Assembly (NCBI RefSeq): GCF_000159955.1
Contig: NZ_GG695978.1
Location: 1-64,000 of the forward strand
From: Paenibacillus sp. oral taxon 786 str. D14
GTDB taxonomy: Bacteria > Bacillota > Bacilli > Paenibacillales > Paenibacillaceae
DNA: 64,000 nt
Direction: 5' to 3'
The notes under the pieces were generated by a model. The model did no database searches and was not told where the DNA came from. It worked only from the letters and a program-made list of their open reading frames with translations. Within the stretch, counting starts at the first letter, position 1, and each line of letters starts with the position of its first letter. This document shows, piece by piece, positions 53,371 through 62,609 of the stretch. Made by a program: the position numbers and the translations under genes.

Positions 53371-54279
53371 TTAAGCCGCATCTGCAATGGTTGAGATCCG
53401 GCGGATTACGATTAGCTGGCGGTACGAGATTGCTGGAATGGACAGGCACATCTGCAGCATGTTCTGGCGCATTTCTTCCTCGGAAAAGGACATGCGCAGG
53501 TAACGGCGTACGGTGTACTCATTCAAATACGCCTGCAAATGTGTTATTCCCAAGGCGACATACGTGCGTCTGATAGAGTCCCGTGCTTCTCTCACGACTT
53601 TCCGTAAGGGCAGATACATCCCATAAACGAAAGGGAACCACCGCTTGGTTGAGGTATGGACGTCTACATGCTTGTTGATGAACGTAGCGAGATCGTGCCG
53701 GGTAGCCCATTGCTCGCCTCCTCTTTTATGCGGTATCAGTTGAATCTTCACACGCTCGGGCTCACCAGACTCCGTGACCGTGCAGCCGGCGACGACTGCG
53801 GTGGCATAAGGTTGAGAAGCTGGATGAAAGCGGTTGGGATCCGTCCCATACTGATCGCGGTTCACCTTCACCTCTCCAGAGAGCAGCTCCCGGGCATCAC
53901 ATTCACCGAGGGTATGGCGGATTTTGTGCAGCATGAGCCACGCGGTCTTGTAGGTAACTTGGATCACCTGACTCAACCGCAGCGCTGAGATACCGTCGGG
54001 AAGCAGGAACAGCTCCATAGCTTGAAACCATTTCACCAAAGGCAGATGGGTTCTTTCAAAAATCGTACCCACCAAAGGCGAGGCTTGATAGCTGCATCTT
54101 CTGCACTCAAACAAAGGAAGTCGTCGGGAGGACAGGCGGGTGCATTCGGTATATGCGCAGCGCGGGCAGACGAAGCCGTCTGGCCACTTCATAGCGATGA
54201 TCGCCTCGATACAGTCGGCCTCACTTTGAAAACGGCTGCTGATAGGTTGAAGCAGCTCTTTATTCATACCTAACTCCAT
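53371..54279 (-). CDS. IS1595-like transposase-derived protein with zinc ribbon
   Basis: A 302-residue protein related to IS1595/ISXO2 transposases. The N-terminal region has the usual SEADCIEAIIAMKWPDGFVCP start and a CxxC...CxxC zinc ribbon (CPRC and CRRC). The helical LPLVKWFQAMELFLL / TAWLMLHKIR segment follows. Where active enzymes have EVDETYVGG, this protein reads EVKVNRDQYG, so the first catalytic Asp appears to be Asn. The C-terminal HLQAYLNEYTVRRYLR keeps the family look. It is probably catalytically dead or domesticated. ATG at 54279 with GGAGG eight bases upstream. Its promoter overlaps two LexA-like boxes. Confidence 0.8.
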   Translation of the reverse strand: MELGMNKELLQPISSRFQSEADCIEAIIAMKWPDGFVCPRCAYTECTRLSSRRLPLFECRRCSYQASPLVGTIFERTHLPLVKWFQAMELFLLPDGISALRLSQVIQVTYKTAWLMLHKIRHTLGECDARELLSGEVKVNRDQYGTDPNRFHPASQPYATAVVAGCTVTESGEPERVKIQLIPHKRGGEQWATRHDLATFINKHVDVHTSTKRWFPFVYGMYLPLRKVVREARDSIRRTYVALGITHLQAYLNEYTVRRYLRMSFSEEEMRQNMLQMCLSIPAISYRQLIVIRRISTIADAA

Positions 54280-54320
54280 GTCGGATCCCTCCAATGTGAA
54301 TCTTCCCAACTCCAAAATTA

Positions 54321-54371
54321 CGAACTAATGTTCTCTTTTTAAATTATACCAAACATATGTTCTGTACACAA
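54321..54371 (-). promoter_or_regulatory. Promoter with two LexA/DinR-box-like palindromes
   Basis: On the minus strand TTGTGT (54371-54366) and a perfect TATAAT (54348-54343) are 17 bases apart. Box 1, CGAACTAATGTTCT (54321-54334), lies just downstream of the -10, at the expected transcription start. Box 2, read on the minus strand as AGAACATATGTTTG (54363-54350), lies in the spacer between -35 and -10. Each matches the Bacillus DinR consensus CGAACRNRYGTTYC at 12 of 14 positions. LexA bound at either would block this promoter. Confidence 0.7.
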
Positions 54372-54690
54372 GAAAAAACTACCAAAAAATCAACTTACTC
54401 AATTGATCCCAATTAATCCTGAAGGGTCAGCTTTCTGGGACTGTCTCATTTAGAAAACCTCCTTCCACAATTCCTAATTTCTGAGCGAAAGGGATAATGG
54501 TGCAAAAGAGGCGCGCACAAGACCATATGCGGGCACATAAAGGGCACAGAAGTGATAAGAGCCATCGGATGTAGGGCAGGCGTTTTTTGATAGGGCAACA
54601 ATTCATGGGACTAGCACTTTATGTAGTTGGCCCGGGCATGCTATTGTTAATGGAGAGCTTTGCAATGGAAAGAAAGGGGAGTGCCGGACG
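54372..54690. other. Intergenic region upstream of the LysR gene
   Basis: No gene is recognised. It holds the 5' region of the LysR-type regulator gene; AAAGAAAGGGGAG serves as ribosome-binding area at the end. No clear promoter. Confidence 0.35.
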
Positions 54691-55596
54691 ATGGCGTTAA
54701 ACTATCACCAGCTTCATATTTTCTATACGGTGGCGCAGCGTGGCAGCTTCTCGGCTGCAGCCCAGGCACTGCACATGACTCAGCCTGCGGTTACGATGCA
54801 AATCCAATCGCTGGAAGATTACTTCGGCACGAAGCTACTGATCCGTTCTACGAAAAAGATCGAATTAACGGAAGCCGGCCAAACTTTGCTGCCGTTTGCT
54901 CGCCAGAGCGTGGAGTTAATTCGTGAAACAGAGCAGGCCATGTCGCGGCATACATCGATGCTGGAGGGGCGGCTGCAGCTCGGCTCCAGCTTGACGATCG
55001 GGGAATACGTCCTCCCTCGGCTCCTTGGGCCGTTTGGACAGCGATACCCTCATATCTCAATCGTGATGAAGGTGATCAACACGACGCAAATCATCGAGGA
55101 GATCCTGAATCACCAGCTGAGTTTCGGGTTAGTTGAAGCGCCGGTTCAACATCCGGACTTGGTATCCGAGCCTGTCATGGAGGATGAGCTCAAGCTAATT
55201 GTTCCCGCAGGCCACCCGTTGTCGGGGAGAAGGTCTGTAACGGTGGAGGAAGCGATTCATTACCCTTTTGTACTGCGGGAAAAAGGCTCTGGCACTCGTC
55301 AGGTGATGGAGGATGAACTGCGGAGATGCGGTGTTGACATCAATCAAATTCGTACTGTTATGGAACTCGGCAGCACGGGGGCGGTAAAATCGGCGGTCGA
55401 GGCCGGGATTGGCATCACGATTATTTCACCTTCTTCCGTTAAGCATGAGCAGGCGCTGGGACTGCTGGAGGTGCTGGATATTGAAGGGTTGTCTTTTAAA
55501 CGGATGTTTTATTCGATCCACTTGAAATCGACGCTGTTGCCGGTCACAGCGGTGACGTTTTTGACTTTCCTGCGGGAATATCCGCAAACTACGTAA
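54691..55596 (+). CDS. LysR family transcriptional regulator
   Basis: A 301-residue LysR-type regulator. The HTH is in the first 60 residues (YHQLHIFYTVAQRGSFSAAA, LHMTQPAVTMQIQSLEDYFG). The substrate-binding domain follows with GRLQLGSSLTIGEYVLPRLL and VLREKGSGTRQVMEDEL, the phrasing typical of CysB/selenium-metabolism-type (YeiE/CysL) LysR proteins, which sense sulfur or related anions. The target genes are not evident; the next gene is a PHP phosphoesterase 31 bases downstream in the same direction. Confidence 0.92.
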   Translation: MALNYHQLHIFYTVAQRGSFSAAAQALHMTQPAVTMQIQSLEDYFGTKLLIRSTKKIELTEAGQTLLPFARQSVELIRETEQAMSRHTSMLEGRLQLGSSLTIGEYVLPRLLGPFGQRYPHISIVMKVINTTQIIEEILNHQLSFGLVEAPVQHPDLVSEPVMEDELKLIVPAGHPLSGRRSVTVEEAIHYPFVLREKGSGTRQVMEDELRRCGVDINQIRTVMELGSTGAVKSAVEAGIGITIISPSSVKHEQALGLLEVLDIEGLSFKRMFYSIHLKSTLLPVTAVTFLTFLREYPQTT

Positions 55597-55627
55597 AAGA
55601 CATTGCGAAAATGAAGGATGGGATAAC

Positions 55628-56512
55628 ATGGAACCACATATGGCAAACGAACGTTACGACCTTCATTCACATACCCAAGCTTCGGACGGGATGAATAAGC
55701 CGGCGGAAAACGTAAGGCTGGCCAAGGAGAAAGGGCTGACGGGCTTGGCCATCACAGATCACGATACCGTTGCCGGGATTGAGGAGGCTTTGCTGGCCGG
55801 GAAGGAGCTTGGCGTGGACGTTGTCCCCGGCATCGAAATCAGCACCCGCGCCGGGGGCAAAGACATCCATGTGTTGGGGTACTTCCTGAATTTCGAGGAT
55901 GAACACCTTCTGGAGCGCTTGGCCCGGCTTCGGTCGGTTCGGGAGGAGCGAAATACCCTAATTATCGCGAAGCTGCAGCAATTAGGCCTTGAGATTACGA
56001 TGGAGGAAGTGAAGGCTGGGGTGGCCCGGCCGCTGCGTCCGGGTGAAAGCTTGGGCCGGCCTCATATCGCCGATGTTCTCGTCCGCAAGGGGTACGTGTC
56101 GGATATGCGCGAGGCCTTTGATCGGTATTTGTCCGAAGGCAAACCAGGATATGCTTCTCTGCCGCGTATATCGCCGGAGGAGGCGATCACGTGGATTCAT
56201 GAGGGAGGCGGCGCGGCGGTGTTAGCGCATCCGGGCTTGTACGGGGACGACGAGCTGGTGCGGTCGATCCTGGAGCGTGGGAAGCCGGACGGGATAGAAG
56301 TGTACCACTCTGACCACGGGGCGGAGGAGGAGATCCGTTATGCCGCCATGGCCGAGCAGTACGGGCTTATCGTGACCGAGGGATCCGATTATCACGGCGT
56401 GCGGCAGGGTGTTGTTTTTCACGGTGATTTGGGTGGACGCACGGCACCGCCGGGTACGGTGGAACGGTTGAAACAGGCGGCGGAGGCGGCCAGACGGGCT
56501 GAGAAAAACTGA
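55628..56512 (+). CDS. PHP domain phosphoesterase (YciV/RNase AM-like)
   Basis: A 294-residue PHP metal hydrolase. Metal-binding motifs run in order: DLHSHTQASDG near the N-terminus, AITDHDT, VPGIEIS, IHVLGYFL, the mid His/Arg region RPHIADVLV, AVLAHPGLYG, and the final EGSDYHG. Close relatives hydrolyse 3',5'-nucleoside bisphosphates (pAp) or trim RNA 5' ends. AAGGATGGG precedes the ATG at 55628. It follows the LysR gene and may be cotranscribed with it. Confidence 0.88.
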   Translation: MEPHMANERYDLHSHTQASDGMNKPAENVRLAKEKGLTGLAITDHDTVAGIEEALLAGKELGVDVVPGIEISTRAGGKDIHVLGYFLNFEDEHLLERLARLRSVREERNTLIIAKLQQLGLEITMEEVKAGVARPLRPGESLGRPHIADVLVRKGYVSDMREAFDRYLSEGKPGYASLPRISPEEAITWIHEGGGAAVLAHPGLYGDDELVRSILERGKPDGIEVYHSDHGAEEEIRYAAMAEQYGLIVTEGSDYHGVRQGVVFHGDLGGRTAPPGTVERLKQAAEAARRAEKN

Positions 56513-56571
56513 AAAAACGGTGGTCCAAAGGGTCAATGAATCGATGATCCCTTTTGGAGCACCGTTTTTTA
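56512..56571. terminator. Bidirectional terminator between the PHP gene and rqcH
   Basis: AAAACGGTG(G)TCCAAA(GGG) pairs with (CCC)TTTTGGA(G)CACCGTTTT; T-runs occur on both strands. Confidence 0.8.
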
Positions 56572-56578
56572 TTGGGCA

Positions 56579-56711
56579 AATGTAAAAGTGCAGTCCGTTA
56601 GGCGTGAATCCGTGCAAATCCCCAGGTGAAGCTGAGAATCTACTGTACTTTTGCATCTGATTGATTCAATTCGGCGGTTTTGGATGGGGTTCGACTGCAC
56701 TTTTACATTTG
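56579..56711. repeat. Palindromic intergenic repeat, 'AAAAGTGCAGT' type, copy 2
   Basis: AATGTAAAAGTGCAGT at 56579 is mirrored by CTGTACTTTTGCATC at 56643 and GACTGCACTTTTACATTT at 56693-56710. It is a shorter relative of the element at 12470-12651 and again sits between a terminator and the next gene. Confidence 0.8.
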
Positions 56712-56729
56712 AGACTTTGCCAACAATCA

Positions 56730-58499
56730 TCAGCCGTTCTTCACTGTGTTCGGCAACGATTTAATGAGCTGTTCATCTGGCGTGACGTACAACGTCCGCT
56801 GGTGGTCGTAAATGACGAAGCCAGGCTTGGCGCCGTTTGGTTTGCGGACGTAGCGGATGAGGGTGCAGTCCACCGGGACGCTGCTTGATTGCTTCGCCTG
56901 GCTGAAATAGGCGGCAAGCTGCGCAGCTTCGTTTAACGTCGCATCGCCATATGAGTCGCTTCGGATTAGCACGTGTGAGCCCGGGATATCCTTCGTATGG
57001 AGCCAGGTATCGTTGGGTTTGCCGAGCCGGTTGGTGACGTATTCGTTTTGCAGATTGTTTTTGCCCACGTAAATTTCGATGCCCTCCGACGAAGTATAGA
57101 CGTGCAACGTCGGACGGTCGTTCTTTTTCTTCTTCTTGCCCCGTTTGGCCCGGTCCCGCAAATATCCCTGCTGGGTCAACTCCTCGCGGATCTCGTCGAT
57201 ATCGCTTAACGTCGCATCGTTCAACTGCTGCAGCAAGCCATCGAGGTAAGCAATTTCCTCTTTAGCCAGCTTCATCTGTTCCTCGATGACGGCGAGGCTG
57301 TTTTTGAATTTGTTGTACTTCTTAAAGTACCGCTGGGCGTTCTCCGAAGGGGTCAGCAGCGGATCCAGCGGGATGGTCTCCATTCCCTGCGCTTCATCGT
57401 AGTAGTTGACCAACTCAACGCTGGTGTCGCCTTTGCGGATCGTATGCAGCGAAGGCAGCAGCAGCTCGCCCCAGATGCGGTAACGTTCGGCATCTTCGGC
57501 TTCGCTCAGATCTTTCTCCAGGTTAGTTAGCTTCTTTATGTTCTTGTTCCGCTCGTTTTGCAGGAAGCGCAGCAGGTCGCTCGTTTTCTGCTTGACCGTA
57601 TCCCGCAGCGCTTTATCCCCGTAGTAGTCCTCCATGCATTCGCTGATCGAAGGATAGGTTCGAATCTCCCCGTGGGCGCTTGTGAGCCGAATGGCGGAGA
57701 AGATGCTTTTCCCTTTGGCGTTTTCGCCGGTCATGGGGGCATACTTCTGGCTGCGAACCTCCTCCATCAATCCGTCAAAAGCTAACCATAACCGCTCCGC
57801 TTCCTCCGGATTCAGCCCGATCTCCGCTGCAACGCCGCTGACCCCGGCGCGGGCATAGATTTCGCCGGCGATCAGCGGGCTCAGCCCGGCGAAGGCATCG
57901 ACCAGCCAGCCGCTGCCGGTGCCTTTGCCTTCGGCTGTTGCCGCTTGCCAGGCGGCCATAAAAGCCGCACGATCCGCTTCGAGCGGATGAAGCTTGTGCT
58001 GCTCCGGCGGCGCTGTATAGGCGAAGCCGGGCATGACGATCCGATAGCCGGAAATGGCCGGCGTCACGTGATGAATTCCGTCCAACTGGGTACCGGTGGC
58101 CGGGTCGACCAGGATGATGTTGCTGTGCCGTCCCATCAATTCGATGATGATCCGCTTGATAGACAAATCGCCGAGCTCATCGCGCGTGCGGACGTCGATA
58201 TGGATGATCCGCTCCATGCTGACCTGCGTCACCGCTTCGATAGTCCCACCCTCGCAGTGCTTGCGCAGCAGCATGCAGAACATCGGCGCCTCCAGCGGAT
58301 TCGGAAACGAGGCTTCCGTAAAATGAACCCGCGGGTACGTCGGATTCGCCGACAGTAGGAGCCGCTTATTGCCGGCCTGCGTGCGCAGGTGAAAGACGAG
58401 GTCGCTTTCCGCGGGCTGATGTATTTTATTGATGCGACCGCCGATGCAGGTTTGCAATTCGTGTACGATCGCTCGGGTTACGATGCCGTCGAGTGCCAT
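56730..58499 (-). CDS. rqcH: Ribosome quality control protein RqcH (NFACT family)
   Basis: A 589-residue NFACT protein. RqcH binds stalled 50S-peptidyl-tRNA complexes and recruits tRNA-Ala to add C-terminal Ala tails for degradation. The NFACT-N domain opens MALDGIVTRAIVHELQTCIG and contains the family's DVRTRDELGD region. A long charged coiled coil lies in the middle (FLQNERNKNIKKLTNLEKDL). The NFACT-R domain shows NEYVTNRLGKPNDTWLHTKD with IPGSHVLIRS following. The start at 58499 has AGGAG upstream; the longer frame to 58634 lacks one. Older names (FbpA, Rqc2 homologue) refer to the same protein. Confidence 0.92.
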   Translation of the reverse strand: MALDGIVTRAIVHELQTCIGGRINKIHQPAESDLVFHLRTQAGNKRLLLSANPTYPRVHFTEASFPNPLEAPMFCMLLRKHCEGGTIEAVTQVSMERIIHIDVRTRDELGDLSIKRIIIELMGRHSNIILVDPATGTQLDGIHHVTPAISGYRIVMPGFAYTAPPEQHKLHPLEADRAAFMAAWQAATAEGKGTGSGWLVDAFAGLSPLIAGEIYARAGVSGVAAEIGLNPEEAERLWLAFDGLMEEVRSQKYAPMTGENAKGKSIFSAIRLTSAHGEIRTYPSISECMEDYYGDKALRDTVKQKTSDLLRFLQNERNKNIKKLTNLEKDLSEAEDAERYRIWGELLLPSLHTIRKGDTSVELVNYYDEAQGMETIPLDPLLTPSENAQRYFKKYNKFKNSLAVIEEQMKLAKEEIAYLDGLLQQLNDATLSDIDEIREELTQQGYLRDRAKRGKKKKKNDRPTLHVYTSSEGIEIYVGKNNLQNEYVTNRLGKPNDTWLHTKDIPGSHVLIRSDSYGDATLNEAAQLAAYFSQAKQSSSVPVDCTLIRYVRKPNGAKPGFVIYDHQRTLYVTPDEQLIKSLPNTVKNG

Positions 58500-58698
58500 T
58501 TTATGATAATCTCCTGTTCTGAAACTTTTGTATGAAAGCGGCGGCTTCACGAGAAAGCCCACCTCTATGATGCCATACTTCGGGCAAAAACTTAAGGGCT
58601 CCCCTGTGATAATTTGGGACTGGCTAGAATACATTTACCCTAGGTGGAAAAGCCTTCACGCCGATACTGCATAATAAACGGAAGGGGAATTAAGGAGG

Positions 58699-61503
58699 AT
58701 GGAACAAAAAAACTGGCACCAGTGGAGCAGTGATGCGCTTCTGCAACACTTCGGCGTCACGCGTGAACAGGGCCTGACCGATGAAGAAGCGCAGAAGAGA
58801 CGCGAGGAATTTGGCTGGAACGAACTGCAGGAAGGAGAGCGCATCTCCCCGATTCTGCTGTTCCTGAACCAGTTCAAGGATTTTATGATGCTGGTGCTGA
58901 TGGGTGCCACGCTGATTTCCGGTTTTCTCGGCGAGTATCTGGATGCCGTCACAATCATCGCCATCATCATTCTGAACGGGGTGCTTGGATTCATCCAAGA
59001 ATTCCGTGCGGAGCGTTCCCTGCGGGCATTAAAAGAGCTGTCCGCGCCCCATGCCAATGTGCTGCGCCAAGGCGTCGTCAAGAACATTCCAGCCAGAGAG
59101 CTTGTTCCAGGGGATATCGTCCTGCTGGAAAGCGGGGACCGGATTCCAGCTGACATCCGGTGGTTATCTACGAACAGCCTGGACGTGGAAGAATCCGCTT
59201 TGACCGGCGAATCGCATCCGGTGGGCAAACATGCGGGGGTGCTGAGTGAAAGTGACGTTCCGCTGGGAGACCAGAAGAACATCGGCTTCATGGGCACGAT
59301 GATCACCCGCGGTACGGGCCGGGGGATCGTGATCCGCACGGGCATGGACACCGAGATGGGGAAAATCGCCGATTTGATTCAAAATACCGAGGTCCAGGAA
59401 ACCCCGCTACAACGGCGTCTGGAGCAGCTCGGCAAAATTTTGATTTATATGGCGCTTGGCTTGACCGTCGTTGTGGTGCTCCTGGGGATTCTGCAAGGGC
59501 AGCCGGCCGCCAGCATGTTCTTTGCCGGAGTGAGTCTTGCCGTTGCTGCTATACCGGAAGGTCTGCCGGCCATCGTGACGATTGCGTTGGCGCTGGGTGT
59601 GCAGCGCATGATCAAACGCAAAGCAATCGTTCGCAAGCTGCCGTCGGTGGAGACGCTGGGCTGCGCTACGGTCATCTGTTCGGACAAGACCGGTACGCTA
59701 ACCCAAAACAAAATGACCGTAACCCGGTTGTGGCTGGAAGGCAGATCGCTGGAAGTGACGGGCGAAGGCTACGAGCCGGTTGGCAATATTCTGGACCAAG
59801 GCGTGCCCGTCGATTTGCGCAATGACCAAAGCTTGCGCCGGATGCTGCAGATCAGCGCGTTGTGCAGCAATGCGGTCATCTATGACGACGATCCGGAGAA
59901 GCGCGGCCGCCGCAAGACGAAGGAGGACGCCGCTGCAGGCGGATCGGTCTGGAAGCTGAAGGGCGATCCAACCGAGGGGGCGCTGGTGACGCTGGCGTCC
60001 AAAATGGGCATGACGCCGGCAGCCTTAAGCGGAACGTATGTCCGCGATCTGGAGTTTCCTTTTGATTCCAAGCGGAAGCGGATGTCCGTCATCGTCTCCC
60101 ATCAAGGCGGCAAAATGGCGCTCGTCAAAGGAGCACCGGATATGCTGCTCGAGCGCTGCTCCTATATCCTGTGGGATGGCAAAGTGGTGCCTTTCACGGG
60201 CACATTCCGGCAGAAAGTGCAAGCGGCCAACGAACAAATGGCCCGCAGTGCACTCCGGGTGCTTGGGTTGGCCTACCGCGACTTGAAGCCAACCGAAGGG
60301 GCGGAGCATGAAGATCAAGTGGAATCGCAGCTGATCTTCGTGGGTCTGACCGGTATGATCGACCCGCCGCGCCGCGAAGCGCGGGACGCGATTACCGTCT
60401 GCCGCCGCGCAGGCATCAAAACGGTGATGATCACCGGCGACCATGGGCTGACCGCCGAAGCGATTGCTGCCGATCTGGGGATTTTGCCGCGGGGCGGTAC
60501 CTCGATGTCGGGCCAGCAGCTGGAGGCGCTGAGCGATGAGGAGCTGGAGAAGCAGGTAGACAACATCTATGTCTATTCCCGGGTGTCGCCGGAGCATAAG
60601 CTGCGGATCGTGAAGGCACTGCAGCGGAACGGGCATGTGGTGGCGATGACCGGCGATGGGGTAAACGACGCGCCGGCGATCAAAGCCGCTGATATCGGCA
60701 TCGCCATGGGCATGACGGGCACGGACGTCTCCAAAGAAGCGTCCTCGCTGATCCTCAACGACGATAACTTTACGTCAATCGTTGCCGCAATCGAGGAAGG
60801 ACGCAGCATTTACGAGAACATCCGTAAATTCATCCGTTATTTGCTGGCCTCCAATGTCGGCGAAATCCTGACGATGTTCTTCGCCATGCTGGCGGGCTTG
60901 CCGCTGCCGCTGCTGCCGATCCAAATTTTGTGGGTCAACCTGGTGACCGATGGTTTGCCGGCGATGGCACTGGGCGTCGATCAACCGGAAAAAGACTTGA
61001 TGGAGCACAAGCCGCGCGGCGCAAACGAAAACATTTTTGCCCGCCGGTTAGGTTGGAAAATCATCAGCCGCGGAGTGCTGATCGGCGTATGCACGCTGGG
61101 CGCGTTTTGGTTGACGCTGCGCTATGCGCCATCGGATCCGGCCCAACTGGTCAAAGCGCAATCGGTCGCCTTTGCCACCCTGGTCATGGCGCAGCTGATC
61201 CATGTGTTCGATTGCCGCAGCTCGCGGTCGATTTTTCACCGTAATATTTTGCAAAATAAATATCTGGTTGCCGCTGTCCTGTCGTCGATTGTGTTGCTGC
61301 TTGGCGTAATGTACATTGAACCGCTGCAGCCGATCTTCAAAACGGTACCGCTTGGCACGCGGGAGTGGGCGATCACCCTGGTGGCCGCTGGCATTCCGAC
61401 CTTCCTGATGGGCGCGGGCAGCGTCTGGTCAGGCAATCGGAGACGACGCAGCAGCGGGCCGCGTCCATTTGTCACCGCGAAAAGTACAAATATTCGTGCA
61501 TAA
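58699..61503 (+). CDS. P-type Ca2+-transporting ATPase (YloB/PMCA-like)
   Basis: A 934-residue type IIA P-type ATPase very like Bacillus YloB. The phosphorylation motif CSDKTGTLT holds the Asp phosphorylated from ATP. Other landmarks are LTGES in the actuator domain, KGDPTEGAL and KGAPDMLL in the nucleotide-binding domain, MITGDHG and [12 protein letters not shown] in the hinge, and [12 protein letters not shown] in TM4 with the Ca2+-binding Glu. About ten TM segments are visible. It is expected to pump Ca2+ out of the cell, and in Bacillus is important in spores. AGGAGG directly abuts the ATG, and GAAGGGG ends 11 bases upstream. Confidence 0.93.
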   Translation: MEQKNWHQWSSDALLQHFGVTREQGLTDEEAQKRREEFGWNELQEGERISPILLFLNQFKDFMMLVLMGATLISGFLGEYLDAVTIIAIIILNGVLGFIQEFRAERSLRALKELSAPHANVLRQGVVKNIPARELVPGDIVLLESGDRIPADIRWLSTNSLDVEESALTGESHPVGKHAGVLSESDVPLGDQKNIGFMGTMITRGTGRGIVIRTGMDTEMGKIADLIQNTEVQETPLQRRLEQLGKILIYMALGLTVVVVLLGILQGQPAASMFFAGVSLAVAAIPEGLPAIVTIALALGVQRMIKRKAIVRKLPSVETLGCATVICSDKTGTLTQNKMTVTRLWLEGRSLEVTGEGYEPVGNILDQGVPVDLRNDQSLRRMLQISALCSNAVIYDDDPEKRGRRKTKEDAAAGGSVWKLKGDPTEGALVTLASKMGMTPAALSGTYVRDLEFPFDSKRKRMSVIVSHQGGKMALVKGAPDMLLERCSYILWDGKVVPFTGTFRQKVQAANEQMARSALRVLGLAYRDLKPTEGAEHEDQVESQLIFVGLTGMIDPPRREARDAITVCRRAGIKTVMITGDHGLTAEAIAADLGILPRGGTSMSGQQLEALSDEELEKQVDNIYVYSRVSPEHKLRIVKALQRNGHVVAMTGDGVNDAPAIKAADIGIAMGMTGTDVSKEASSLILNDDNFTSIVAAIEEGRSIYENIRKFIRYLLASNVGEILTMFFAMLAGLPLPLLPIQILWVNLVTDGLPAMALGVDQPEKDLMEHKPRGANENIFARRLGWKIISRGVLIGVCTLGAFWLTLRYAPSDPAQLVKAQSVAFATLVMAQLIHVFDCRSSRSIFHRNILQNKYLVAAVLSSIVLLLGVMYIEPLQPIFKTVPLGTREWAITLVAAGIPTFLMGAGSVWSGNRRRRSSGPRPFVTAKSTNIRA

Positions 61504-61574
61504 AATCAATAGCTTTTGAACCTGGCAAAAGCTAGACTAACCCTATCATCCAACGATGCAGGAGTGGGGTTAGC

Positions 61575-62411
61575 ATGGAATTTACAAAAATGCATGGACT
61601 AGGTAACGACTTTCTCGTATTTTATGGTGAACAACAGCTGCCGGATAACGTATCTGAACTGGCGATTCGGTGGTGTGACCGATATTTTGGCGTCGGCGGA
61701 GACGGATTGGTGTTTATTCTCCCGTCGGACAAAGCGGATTTCAAAATGCGGATCATTAATTCAGACGGCACGGAAGCTGAACAATGCGGCAACGCGATTC
61801 GCTGCGTAGCCAAATACGTCTACGACAACCGTCTGGTGGATAAAGACAGCGTAACGATTGAAACGTTGGGAGCAGGCGTTCAGCAAGTGACCTTGCAGGT
61901 CGAGGACGGTGTGGTCAAAACGGTGCGGGTCGACATGGGCGAACCGATCCTGGACGGCCTGACGATCCCAACGACGCTGAATCAGAATCCGGTGGTGAGC
62001 CAGCCGATTGAGACGAACGGCCAGGAATTTAAGTTTACGGCCGTCTCTATGGGCAATCCGCATTGCGTCATCTATGTGGATGATGCGCCGAATTTCGATG
62101 TGACGACATGGGGACCAAAGCTGGAGGTACATCCGTACTTCCCGCGCAAGATCAACGTAGAGTTCGCCACCGTGACGAACCGCCAGCGGGTGGAGATGCG
62201 CGTATGGGAACGCGGGGCGGGCCCAACGCTGGCTTGCGGTACTGGTGCTTGCGCCACACTGGTATCCTCCGTACTGAACGGATTGACGGATCGTGCCGCC
62301 TGGATTGGACTCAAGGGCGGAGACCTGTTTATCGAATGGGATGAACGCGACAATCATGTATACATGACGGGGCCGGCCGAAGCGGTGTACAAAGGCAGCG
62401 TCGAAATATAA
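61575..62411 (+). CDS. dapF: Diaminopimelate epimerase
   Basis: A 278-residue cofactor-independent epimerase interconverting LL- and meso-diaminopimelate for lysine and peptidoglycan. The two catalytic Cys are visible: C71 in EQCGNAIRC and the second in LACGTGACA. GLGNDFLVF at the N-terminus and SMGNPHCVIYV are typical. AGGAGTGGGG precedes the ATG. A terminator follows, so it is probably a single-gene unit. Confidence 0.96.
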   Translation: MEFTKMHGLGNDFLVFYGEQQLPDNVSELAIRWCDRYFGVGGDGLVFILPSDKADFKMRIINSDGTEAEQCGNAIRCVAKYVYDNRLVDKDSVTIETLGAGVQQVTLQVEDGVVKTVRVDMGEPILDGLTIPTTLNQNPVVSQPIETNGQEFKFTAVSMGNPHCVIYVDDAPNFDVTTWGPKLEVHPYFPRKINVEFATVTNRQRVEMRVWERGAGPTLACGTGACATLVSSVLNGLTDRAAWIGLKGGDLFIEWDERDNHVYMTGPAEAVYKGSVEI

Positions 62412-62440
62412 GAGGTTCATTAAATTAGGATGGAACGATT

Positions 62441-62475
62441 GCCGGGATCCCTGATCGGGGACCCGGCTTTTTTTA
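62441..62475 (+). terminator. dapF terminator
   Basis: GCCGGGATCCC pairs with GGGGACCCGGC around TGATC and is followed by TTTTTTT. Confidence 0.9.
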
Positions 62476-62609
62476 CGATAACTGCCAGCGATATTCGGGA
62501 ACGATACCTTATCAATCGGAGCGATTTATGATAAATTAATATGATAATAGTTTGCGCCGGGATTGATTCATACAGCGATATAACATCACGGCAGTCAGGG
62601 GGCAGAAGC

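Noticed and set aside
62476..62609. SAM riboswitch upstream of the yitJ-like gene
   Set aside because: The gap after the dapF terminator is only ~130 bases and shows neither the S-box conserved core nor a second terminator.
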